Assembly (NCBI RefSeq): GCF_900129785.1
Contig: NZ_FSRC01000001.1
Coordinates: forward strand, 868,001 to 932,000
Direction of reading: 5' to 3'
Length of the DNA: 64,000 nt
Origin: Algoriphagus halophilus
GTDB taxonomy: Bacteria; Bacteroidota; Bacteroidia; Cytophagales; Cyclobacteriaceae
Part shown: positions 46,370 through 54,141 of the stretch, one piece after another
Position numbering within the stretch: position 1 is the first letter of the stretch
Layout of the letters: every line of letters starts with the position of its first letter
Program-made: the position numbers and the translations under genes
The notes under the pieces: model-generated
The model's database searches: none
The model's input: only the letters and a program-made list of their open reading frames with translations
What the model was told of the DNA's origin: nothing

Positions 46370-47812
46370 TTATTCTTCTATGGCACCATGTTTTCTCAAA
46401 TTGCTTCCTTCTGATTCTGTCAAGGCATCTCCCATATCTGCTCTTGCTTGTTCTGCAAATTGATTCATTTGAGCGACTATTTCTGGATTTTTTGCAGCAA
46501 CATCTGTTGTTTCATTTGGATCGGAAGACAGGTCAAAAAGTGCTGCTTTATCCAGATTCAGCATGTGGTATTTTACCGGAATTCCGTCATTTCTCATGAC
46601 TGTACCTTCTGGTATACTTCGGTAAGAATGTGGCATAACCATTTTCCATTTCCCATAGATCACGGCCTGTAGTTCGTTTCTGTTGTAATAGGCATAATAG
46701 GGTTTTGGCTCCATTTCTTGACCCTCCAACATTGGAAGAATACTTCTTCCATCAATCGGTAAATCAGGCAGTTTAGAGCCCGTAATTTCTGCCAGCGTGG
46801 GAAGAATATCAATGGTCATCGCGGCTTGATTTTCCACTTTCCCGGCAGGAAAATGATTTGGCCAGACAAATATTCCTGGTTCCCGGATGCCTCCATCCCA
46901 AGAAGTTCCTTTTCCTTCACGAAGTCCTGCGGTTAAGCCTGCATGACCTCCATAGGAAAGCCAAGGACCATTATCAGAAGTGAAAATGATCATGGTATTG
47001 TCAGCCAGACCTAATTCCTCCAATTTCTTTCTTACCTGGCCCACAGACCAATCCACCTCCATCATTACATCTCCATACAAACCTTGTTCTGACTTGCCTT
47101 TGAATTTTTCTGAAACGAAGAGTGGCACATGTGTCATGCTATGAGCGAGGTAAAGGAAAAATGGCTGGTCTTTACTCTGCTCAATAAATTCCAAAGCCTT
47201 CTCGGTATAGTTGGTGGTCAGCATACTTTGATCGTCCAAGGTGTCAATTACTGCTGTGTTTTGATACAAGGGAAGGGGAGGGTAATAATCCTTTACTTCT
47301 GGATGATGTGGCCACATATCGTTGGAATAGGGTAAGCCATAATAAGAATCAAAACCTTGCTCGGTTGGTAAGAAAGGAGCCTGATGTCCTAGATGCCATT
47401 TCCCCACCATGCCCGTTGCATAGCCGTTGGCTTTTAGCATTTCTGCAATCGTAGTTTCCTCTGGGTTCAACCCATGTTTTGCAGTATGGTCCAAAGCTCC
47501 AAAGATTTCTAACCGATTGGCATAGGTGCCCGTCATTAAGGCTGCTCTGGAGGCAGAACAAACTGCATGGGGTACATAAAACTGATTGAACCGGACTCCG
47601 TCAGCGGCCAATTGGTCCAGGTGAGGGGTTTTCCACTGGGTAGCTCCATACACCCCCAAATCCCCATAGCCCATGTCATCTGCAAAAATCAATACGATAT
47701 TAGGTTTGTCCGGAGTCTCCGGTGTTTCCGTTTCTGATGAGCTGTTTTGGCAGGAAGTAAACCCGACCAAAGCTGTAAATAAAGAGAGGTATATGGAGTT
47801 CTTAAATCGCAT
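46370..47812 (-). CDS. Sulfatase lipoprotein (formylglycine type)
   Basis: A 480-residue S1-type sulfatase with a lipoprotein-like signal (FTSC, C21). The active-site sequence AVCSASRAALMTG gives the C-x-A-x-R formylglycine motif (C85, R89), so it needs a maturase, which is not in this window. Metal ligands are seen in ADDMGYGDLG (D45, D46) and TSDNGPW, with GKWHLGH between them. It resembles arylsulfatase A and N-acetylgalactosamine-6-sulfatase. It implies that the substrate of the locus carries sulfate esters. It lies 14 bp after the haloperoxidase-like gene, on one transcript. Confidence 0.92.
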   Translation of the reverse strand: MRFKNSIYLSLFTALVGFTSCQNSSSETETPETPDKPNIVLIFADDMGYGDLGVYGATQWKTPHLDQLAADGVRFNQFYVPHAVCSASRAALMTGTYANRLEIFGALDHTAKHGLNPEETTIAEMLKANGYATGMVGKWHLGHQAPFLPTEQGFDSYYGLPYSNDMWPHHPEVKDYYPPLPLYQNTAVIDTLDDQSMLTTNYTEKALEFIEQSKDQPFFLYLAHSMTHVPLFVSEKFKGKSEQGLYGDVMMEVDWSVGQVRKKLEELGLADNTMIIFTSDNGPWLSYGGHAGLTAGLREGKGTSWDGGIREPGIFVWPNHFPAGKVENQAAMTIDILPTLAEITGSKLPDLPIDGRSILPMLEGQEMEPKPYYAYYNRNELQAVIYGKWKMVMPHSYRSIPEGTVMRNDGIPVKYHMLNLDKAALFDLSSDPNETTDVAAKNPEIVAQMNQFAEQARADMGDALTESEGSNLRKHGAIEE

Positions 47813-47826
47813 GTTGTACTAAAATT

Positions 47827-49161
47827 CTATTGTTTTTGTTGAAGGTTGGACCAGATCATATCGCCAATTTTTTCTCCCTGTTTCACTCCTTCTTCTATGG
47901 CATCCCTAAAATGGATTCCTCCATATAATCTGGAAATTGCAGCTTCTTCAGAAGCTAGGAGAAAAGATTTAAATGGCCTTTCTGGCAACCCAAAATAAGT
48001 CTCTGAACTGTCTATAAATTCAAAGTTATCCCCGAAATATCCTGTTAATACTACTGCAGAGGCTCGACTGATTACTGAATGACCAGAGGTATATTCAGGA
48101 AATGGAGGAGTTTGAAGGATGGGTCTCCAACGTTGATCCATTTTTTGATTAATCACCGTTTCAGGGCGAATTCGATCGGTGTCATATTTGGCTTTCCAGC
48201 AGGAGATAAATGCATCATGCAAAGTCATTCCCACCAATGCATGGATGTAGGCCGTTTCCTCAAAAGACAAATCAGCCTTTTGTGCTGCTATCCCTGTAAT
48301 CCCCATCCAATGTCCTCCGGGTGAGATTTTTTTAACACCTATGGCCATATGGCCTGAAAATTCAACCTTAAAAGGATTACAATCCCAAAAATTGGCGATG
48401 AGAATTTTTTCCTCATCCAGCTCATTCGTGGTGTTGTACACCTCCATCAATTGCTTATGAAAAGAGCTTCCTTCTGACATGTCAAATGGAGCCATGGGTG
48501 CCGGTTTGAATTTTTCCAAATCTTGGATGAAAAAGGGTCGGATGGTTTTCCATTCTGGTTCTATCGCAGCGATATAGGCTGGTGGAGTGGGATACCAGTA
48601 ACCTTCTCCTTTTTTTGGGGTATAACGAGTTAGGGTGGAGAGTTGAAGGTAGCCGTCTTTCTTGGCTACTTCCATTACTTTTTCCGCTATTTCTGTCGCT
48701 AAGTCAATATGGGATTGAAGGTTTTTTTTGCTCACGATCTTTGCCTTCATCGCTTTATCTATCCAATCCTGTTGTTTTCCTTCCAGCAAGTAGCCGGATG
48801 GCATGATGGCTTTTCCAACTTTCATGAAAGCCAGAATGGCAGCAAACTCCGGGGATTGAATTTTATCAGTACTGATATTCCAAGTATGGTCTGATAGATA
48901 AGTGTGCGCTAATAAACTCTGATGTTGAAATTGAGCCCCTTGGCTTTTACTTACTAAATAGGCTGCCAAACTGGTGTAAGCATAAATTCTTGCAGCAACT
49001 GGAGGACTTGCCACATCTGTCACCATGACTTCTGTGATATGAAAATACTCCTCAGCGTATGTTTTAGGCCAATCCGTTTCCTTTGAACCTGCGAAGGTAT
49101 TTCCAAGTGCCCATAGGAATACAAAGCAATTGATCAAGATATGTTTTGTCAGTAATCTCAT
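47827..49161 (-). CDS. Vanadium-dependent haloperoxidase / PAP2-superfamily protein, exported
   Basis: A 444-residue protein with a signal peptide (about 1-24, ...LGNTFAG). The three vanadate/phosphate-pocket motifs are present: K325-x6-R332-P333 (KYDTDRIRP), S359-G360-H361 (YTSGHS) and S410-R411-x5-H417 (SRLYGGIHFRD). Motif spacings fit the haloperoxidase family. The Asp after the last histidine is at His+3, not +4 as I recall for fungal enzymes. It may be a halogen-oxidising enzyme or a phosphatase of the same fold; sequence alone cannot decide. Its ATG overlaps the FG-GAP gene stop by 4 bp. Confidence 0.85.
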   Translation of the reverse strand: MRLLTKHILINCFVFLWALGNTFAGSKETDWPKTYAEEYFHITEVMVTDVASPPVAARIYAYTSLAAYLVSKSQGAQFQHQSLLAHTYLSDHTWNISTDKIQSPEFAAILAFMKVGKAIMPSGYLLEGKQQDWIDKAMKAKIVSKKNLQSHIDLATEIAEKVMEVAKKDGYLQLSTLTRYTPKKGEGYWYPTPPAYIAAIEPEWKTIRPFFIQDLEKFKPAPMAPFDMSEGSSFHKQLMEVYNTTNELDEEKILIANFWDCNPFKVEFSGHMAIGVKKISPGGHWMGITGIAAQKADLSFEETAYIHALVGMTLHDAFISCWKAKYDTDRIRPETVINQKMDQRWRPILQTPPFPEYTSGHSVISRASAVVLTGYFGDNFEFIDSSETYFGLPERPFKSFLLASEEAAISRLYGGIHFRDAIEEGVKQGEKIGDMIWSNLQQKQ

Positions 49162-52100
49162 TTTAAGTGAAAGCTTTGCAGAGGCTGTTGGTTGACGCCT
49201 ACTAAGATTTGAGTTCCTAAATCAGTTTGGATAGGCAAGAAGGATTTGATGTCCCCTTTGATGGAAATACCGGATTCAGCAGGAGATATGGGACTGAAGT
49301 TTCCATTTCCATCTCCTAACATGACGAGACCTAAGCCAGCGTCGATCACTCCAATTCGAATTCTTGTGAAAGATTGGTTTCCTCCTAAAATGAGGTCTTG
49401 ATTTCCATCTTTATTGATATCTATAGGTAGAATGGCATAAATGGGGAATGATTGAGCAATTCTAGGTAATGGTTTAACGTTAAAACCTGATCCAGTATTT
49501 TCTAAATAAACCGACTCTAATATATTGGCCTCAAGTATTTGTGCATTCTCCAACTCTTTGGAGGAAAATAAATCCTGCATCGTTGCTTTAGAGTAGGATG
49601 CATAATCCGTAAATCGACTTCTCATACCTACCATTTGATCCAATAATTCATCCCTACTTGGAAATGGATACATTTTATCTCCTACAAAACATTCTAAAAT
49701 CGGATCTATGGAACCATTTTGGTCAAAATCTGAAGCATATAATCTCAACGATTTGTTTTCGTTAGCTTCAAATTGAGAGTTTAAACCGAAGTTTCCGGCG
49801 ATCAAATCAAGATCCCCATCTCCATCCATATCTGCTTTGCTGAGACTTCCCCACCAACCTGAAAGTTCATTTTTGAAATAGGAAGATGTTTGATTTTGAA
49901 AGCCAGAATCGGTATTGATCAAAATAGTAATAGGTAGAAACTCACCTACGAGAACCAAATCCATTTTTCCATCCGCATTCAGATCTAGTTTTTCTGATCC
50001 CGTAATCATTCCTATTTTTCCTTCCTCCGGCAAATAAGAAGATGTTTGATCTGTGAAATTCCCTTTCCCATCATTGATTAGGACTTTACTAGCAGGGATA
50101 ATAGGGTACCTCCCAGGAATTAGTTTAGCCCCAACAAAAAGATCTGCTGCTCCATCTCCATTGATATCTATGGATTGAGCGGTTCCAGTACTGAATTTAT
50201 AGGTAGGATAGCTGGATTGGCGAACAAGTTTACCTGTTCCATTATTGAGGTATAAGCGATCGTTTAAAGCATCATCAGAACCTATATAATCATGGTATCC
50301 ACCACTTCCCAAGAATAAATCTTGATTTCCATCTCCATTAAAATCCTCAAAAATCGCCACAGCATCTGTAAATTCTGGCGAGCTTCTAAAGCCAGCATAT
50401 TCAGTCCATTTCCCTTCAGAAAGGGAATATATTTTTCCTGGGTTTCCTTTTTCTCCTCCTACAAAAACCTCAGGGTTTCCATCCTTATTTAAGTCACCAC
50501 TTGCTAAGATCGGATGGATATAACTTGCCATGGTAAGCATTAAAGGTTGACGTTTGAAGTCATTAAAAGTTGGAGGAATGGGGGAGTAGGGAGGTGTATT
50601 TGAACTCTTAGAAAGGAGTGGAGCTGTTGCTTCTACACTTTCGGTGGAGGAAGTGTTTTCTTTGTTTATCGTGATGAACTGGTTGGGTTGAATATTCTGA
50701 ATGGTTTGAATGGTACCATCAGGCCAGCTTATCTCAATTTTATTAATCTGTTGATCATTTCCGATCCCGGCATGAATTCGTGGACTTACAGAAGATTGAA
50801 ACCCACGGACTGGTTGGACTTCCAAAGTTTGGGTTTCTGTGTCCGAACTAATTTCAACCTTTGCCCCGATGCCGAAGGTATTTTGACCCTGTGAGGAAAG
50901 GGATAGTTGAATCCAGTTAGACTTGCCACTTTTATTTTCATATAAACTGGCAAAATCATTTAAATTACTTACCACCAAATCCAAATCCCCATCATTGTCT
51001 AAATCCGCATATACCGCTCCCGAAGAAAACCCTTTTTCATCCATCCCCCAATCGTCCGATCGGTCTTTGAAATCCAGGTTTCCTTGATTCTCGAAAATAT
51101 AATTATGGACAGGGGTGGAAGTCATGGACGTGACCAAGTGGAGCGTATCTGCTTTTTCTTTGGCTATGGCCTGTTGGAAATAATAATCTCCCTTGTATTT
51201 CAAGAAGTCTCGGTTGGTATAATCCCGAAAGTACCCGTTGCTGATAAATAAATCCTTATTGCCGCTGTTCGTGGCATCAAAAAACAAAGCTGACCAACTC
51301 CAGTCACTATTTGAAATATTCGCCAATTGACCGATTTCAGCAAAGTTTCCGTCTCCTTGGTTCAATTGAAGCATGTTTCGCATATTTTGATGGTGAAATC
51401 CTTCTTGGATCATCAATGCGTATTGCTCATAATTTTCGGGACCATACAATAGTTTTTGCCGTTCATTATCCTCTGGCAGCATATCCAAGGTATAGATATC
51501 CAAATTTCCATCGTTGTTGATGTCTGAGATATCAGCACCCATAGAAAAATGGGATATGTGCTGAAAATACTCCTTCATTTGGTCCGAAAATGTCCCGTCT
51601 TTCTGATTCATGTATAGGTAATCGGGCTCTATGTAGTCGTTGGTGACTAATAAGTCAGGCCATCCATCTTGGTTGATATCAGAAACCACTACACCTAGGC
51701 CAAATCCTAATGCAGAACCTTTGATGCCTGCCTGTTCACTGATATCAATAAATTTCCCCTGGTCGTTTCTATAGAGTTTGTCACCGGCATAGGGGTGCCG
51801 GATGTTTTTGACTTCACTAAACTCCAATTCGTTGATTACTTCTATGTGGTGATTGAGAAGGAACATATCCAAATCACCATCCCGATCAAAATCAAAGAAA
51901 ACGGCTTGAGTACTATTAGATGGGTCAGCAAGTCCATATTTTTCCGCTTCTTCACTAAAAGTAAAGTCTCCCTGATTAATCCAAAGCTCGTTTTTTCTGA
52001 ATTCGGGACTTCCTTTTCCGGAATAGCAAACATAGATATCCAACAGACCATCCGCATTGACATCTGCCATACTGACCCCTGTGGTCCATACCTCCTTACC

Positions 52101-52445
52101 GGCAACTCCGGCAGACTTGGTTTTGTCCTCAAATTTCCAATTTCCCAAGTTCCTGAAGACTTTATTGGGGCTCATGTTTCCTGTAAAAAAGAGGTCTTCT
52201 AAGCCATCATTATCCAAATCACCCACAGCTACACCCCCTCCATTGTAGAAGTACTCATAGCGAAGGATATTGTTCTTTTGGTCTTCTTTTAATTGGTTTT
52301 TAAAAGTAACTCCCGCTTTTTTAGTTGAGATTTTTGCAAAAAGGGGAGTGTTAGCACTTTGTGCCAGTAGCGTATTTCCCTGAGTGATATAGACTAAAAT
52401 CCCCAGAACAATGATGCTTGTCTTGGATTTAAATAGGAAATTCAT
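49158..52445 (-). CDS. Giant FG-GAP/VCBS repeat protein with ASPIC/UnbV domain
   Basis: A 1095-residue exported protein (signal peptide to about residue 28, ...GNTLLAQS). At least twelve calcium-binding loops of the DxDxDG type are seen, for example DLDNDGLEDLF, DFDRDGDLDMF, DINQDGWPDLL, DLDNDGDLDLV and DINKDGNQDLI. They form two beta-propeller halves (about 60-500 and 640-1090). An ASPIC/UnbV domain (about 515-590, FGIGAKVEISS, SWPDGTIQTIQNI) separates them. Its catalytic or binding role is unknown; relatives sit in Bacteroidota Sus loci. Overlap with the haloperoxidase-like gene (ATGA) suggests joint production. Confidence 0.88.
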   Translation of the reverse strand: MNFLFKSKTSIIVLGILVYITQGNTLLAQSANTPLFAKISTKKAGVTFKNQLKEDQKNNILRYEYFYNGGGVAVGDLDNDGLEDLFFTGNMSPNKVFRNLGNWKFEDKTKSAGVAGKEVWTTGVSMADVNADGLLDIYVCYSGKGSPEFRKNELWINQGDFTFSEEAEKYGLADPSNSTQAVFFDFDRDGDLDMFLLNHHIEVINELEFSEVKNIRHPYAGDKLYRNDQGKFIDISEQAGIKGSALGFGLGVVVSDINQDGWPDLLVTNDYIEPDYLYMNQKDGTFSDQMKEYFQHISHFSMGADISDINNDGNLDIYTLDMLPEDNERQKLLYGPENYEQYALMIQEGFHHQNMRNMLQLNQGDGNFAEIGQLANISNSDWSWSALFFDATNSGNKDLFISNGYFRDYTNRDFLKYKGDYYFQQAIAKEKADTLHLVTSMTSTPVHNYIFENQGNLDFKDRSDDWGMDEKGFSSGAVYADLDNDGDLDLVVSNLNDFASLYENKSGKSNWIQLSLSSQGQNTFGIGAKVEISSDTETQTLEVQPVRGFQSSVSPRIHAGIGNDQQINKIEISWPDGTIQTIQNIQPNQFITINKENTSSTESVEATAPLLSKSSNTPPYSPIPPTFNDFKRQPLMLTMASYIHPILASGDLNKDGNPEVFVGGEKGNPGKIYSLSEGKWTEYAGFRSSPEFTDAVAIFEDFNGDGNQDLFLGSGGYHDYIGSDDALNDRLYLNNGTGKLVRQSSYPTYKFSTGTAQSIDINGDGAADLFVGAKLIPGRYPIIPASKVLINDGKGNFTDQTSSYLPEEGKIGMITGSEKLDLNADGKMDLVLVGEFLPITILINTDSGFQNQTSSYFKNELSGWWGSLSKADMDGDGDLDLIAGNFGLNSQFEANENKSLRLYASDFDQNGSIDPILECFVGDKMYPFPSRDELLDQMVGMRSRFTDYASYSKATMQDLFSSKELENAQILEANILESVYLENTGSGFNVKPLPRIAQSFPIYAILPIDINKDGNQDLILGGNQSFTRIRIGVIDAGLGLVMLGDGNGNFSPISPAESGISIKGDIKSFLPIQTDLGTQILVGVNQQPLQSFHLK

Positions 52446-52464
52446 GTAGTTAATTTGAAGAGTT

Positions 52465-53712
52465 TTAACTCAATCGATTGATGACATCTTCAAACAGTTT
52501 TTCGTTTACAACTGCAACCCCTCCCAAAAGTCCAACATCTTCACCTAACTGATAGAGCGCTAATTGGGACTTTTCACGGGATTTTGCCATACTGTAAATG
52601 TTCAGTGCTTGTTGGATTGGAGTAATCAAATACTGATTGGCCTCTGCCACGGAACCTCCAATGATGATTAATTCAGGATTTAATAACTGTATTAATATAG
52701 AAATACCTCTACCCAAATCAAGGCCTGCCTCCGAAAGAATGGTAATCGCTCTTTGATCGCCTGCAAGAGCAGCTTCCACTACTAAAGCTGGTTCGAGTTC
52801 ACCTTTGTGATCTCTGACCATCCTAGCCAAAATGCTGTCTTTGTCAAGCTTAATGGCATCTTCAGCCATTCTTACGATGGCAGTTCCTGAAGCAACTGCT
52901 TCTAAACATCCTTTCTTCCCACAAATGCAGGTAACGTCGCGTGATTCAAATATTGGAGAATGCGAAAATTCACCGGCAAATCCAGAAGCACCTTGATACA
53001 ATTTACCATCAATAATTATTCCTAAGCCAATTCCCCAACCCACGAATATCCCTAAGACATTTTTGTGAGAATGATCTGAACCAAATTTGAACTCTGCCAA
53101 GGTCATTGCCCGGGCATCGTTCTCCATGTATATTTTCTTGGAAAACCGTTCCTCAAGATTTTCAATGAGAGACTTTTTCCCAAATCTTAAATAAGTGTAG
53201 TTGACGCCTCCGACAGAGTCCACTAAACCAGGCATAGAGATCCCAATGGCAATCACTTTTTCAGGCTTGATTTCCGTCCTTTTCAGGTAAGAATCAATCA
53301 AATCACATAGATGATCAAAAGTCTCTTTTTCATTGTCCAGTGTGATCTTATGGCTTTCTTTAGGAAATGCTAATGTTTGATTACAGGAATATAGGGCGAA
53401 GTTTGCTTGAAATTTGGATAAATCTACCGATAAAACATAAAAGGCATCCTCTGCCAATCGGTATAAGTCAGGTTTTCTTCCCCCTTGGGATTCAGCTCTA
53501 CCATGCTTGATTACTTCCCCAGAAGCCATCAAGTCCGATAACAAGGCATTTACGGTGGGAAGAGAGATCCCTACTTCGGCACAAATTTCACTTGCAGTGT
53601 TTGCCCCTTTCAGGTATAAGTTTTTGATGATTTTAATCTTATTAAGATAGCTCTTGATTTCGACGACACCGTCCATCTTATCAATAACTTCTTGCGGGTT
53701 TATTAGATGCAT
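52465..53712 (-). CDS. ROK-family transcriptional regulator (NagC/Mlc-like)
   Basis: A 415-residue regulator. A winged HTH lies at about residues 25-75 (LKGANTASEICAEVGISLPTVNALLSDL), followed by a ROK domain. That domain has the catalytic Asp region MENDARAMTLAEF, the GWGIGLGIIIDGKLYQG loop and the zinc motif CICGKKGCLEA, the last being lost in the nearby ROK kinase. Proteins of this type repress sugar-uptake genes and are released by a sugar or its phosphate. It lies 19 bp upstream of the FG-GAP gene on the same strand and probably controls this locus, including the two Sus operons (inference). Confidence 0.9.
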   Translation of the reverse strand: MHLINPQEVIDKMDGVVEIKSYLNKIKIIKNLYLKGANTASEICAEVGISLPTVNALLSDLMASGEVIKHGRAESQGGRKPDLYRLAEDAFYVLSVDLSKFQANFALYSCNQTLAFPKESHKITLDNEKETFDHLCDLIDSYLKRTEIKPEKVIAIGISMPGLVDSVGGVNYTYLRFGKKSLIENLEERFSKKIYMENDARAMTLAEFKFGSDHSHKNVLGIFVGWGIGLGIIIDGKLYQGASGFAGEFSHSPIFESRDVTCICGKKGCLEAVASGTAIVRMAEDAIKLDKDSILARMVRDHKGELEPALVVEAALAGDQRAITILSEAGLDLGRGISILIQLLNPELIIIGGSVAEANQYLITPIQQALNIYSMAKSREKSQLALYQLGEDVGLLGGVAVVNEKLFEDVINRLS

Positions 53713-53741
53713 AAGTCTGAATTGATCTCTAATTAAGGTAT

Positions 53742-53759
53742 TTTTTTGATTTCAAAAAA
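53742..53759. promoter_or_regulatory. Palindrome upstream of the ROK regulator, candidate operator
   Basis: TTTTTTGA-TT-TCAAAAAA is an exact inverted repeat with 8-bp arms, centred about 38 bp before the regulator start codon. NagC/Mlc operators are also AT-rich palindromes near their own promoters. Because it is made largely of A and T runs, chance is a real alternative. Confidence 0.4.
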
Positions 53760-54141
53760 GCACTTATTTAAAAAAATATAGAAACATGTTTGTCTTTTTT
53801 ATGGGAATTGAAATTAATTCCTTGAAGAAGTTGATTTCAGCAAAAGAATTGAATGAAAGATTTCCGCCTCCTCAATTTTTTCCTGTCTTAAACCGGGGAA
53901 AAAGAATGGTTAGGGAGTTTAAAAAAAGCCCGGTAAACCGGGCTAAAAAATTTTTAATAAGTCAGTCCGTAGCTCAATCACCCTTAAAATAAACTTAGTA
54001 GTCAAAAAAATGTCTAGCGGACAAGTTTTAAAAGTACATTAATATAAACATAAATATCTAAACATCAAAATATTGCATGTAAAAAACATTTTGAATTGTC
54101 TAAAATGTTTATGGGGTGAAATTGGCTTATTGAACCTTTTT
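53760..54141. other. Gene-free region between the ROK regulator and the MORN-repeat gene
   Basis: About 380 bp of AT-rich DNA. The only clear structure is the hairpin at 53927-53944. A 68-codon plus-strand frame (53786-53992) runs through that hairpin and has low-complexity content, so it is not called. The minus-strand part from 54141 to 53945 would be an unusually long 3' untranslated tail or a separate small RNA; neither can be shown. Confidence 0.5.
53921..53944 (-). terminator. Intrinsic terminator on the minus strand, distal to the MORN-repeat gene
   Basis: A 7-bp GC-rich stem AGCCCGG/CCGGGCT with a 4-nt loop is followed, on the minus strand, by seven T. It lies about 200 bp beyond the stop of the nearest minus-strand gene. 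Confidence 0.7.

Noticed and set aside
49158..52445. Regularly spaced similar sequences in the FG-GAP gene, considered as a repeat array or CRISPR.
   Set aside because: They are coding repeats for DxDxDG calcium loops with degenerate DNA and irregular spacing, and there are no spacers of constant length.
53955..53985. GTCCGTAGCTCAAT on the plus strand looks like the 5' part of a tRNA (acceptor stem, T8-A9, D stem).
   Set aside because: The following bases do not form D, anticodon or T arms, and no 3' acceptor strand is present. A fragment this short can arise by chance.
53786..53992. 68-codon plus-strand frame upstream of the ROK regulator.
   Set aside because: It runs across a terminator hairpin, has a low-complexity Lys/Phe composition, lacks a promoter and resembles no family.
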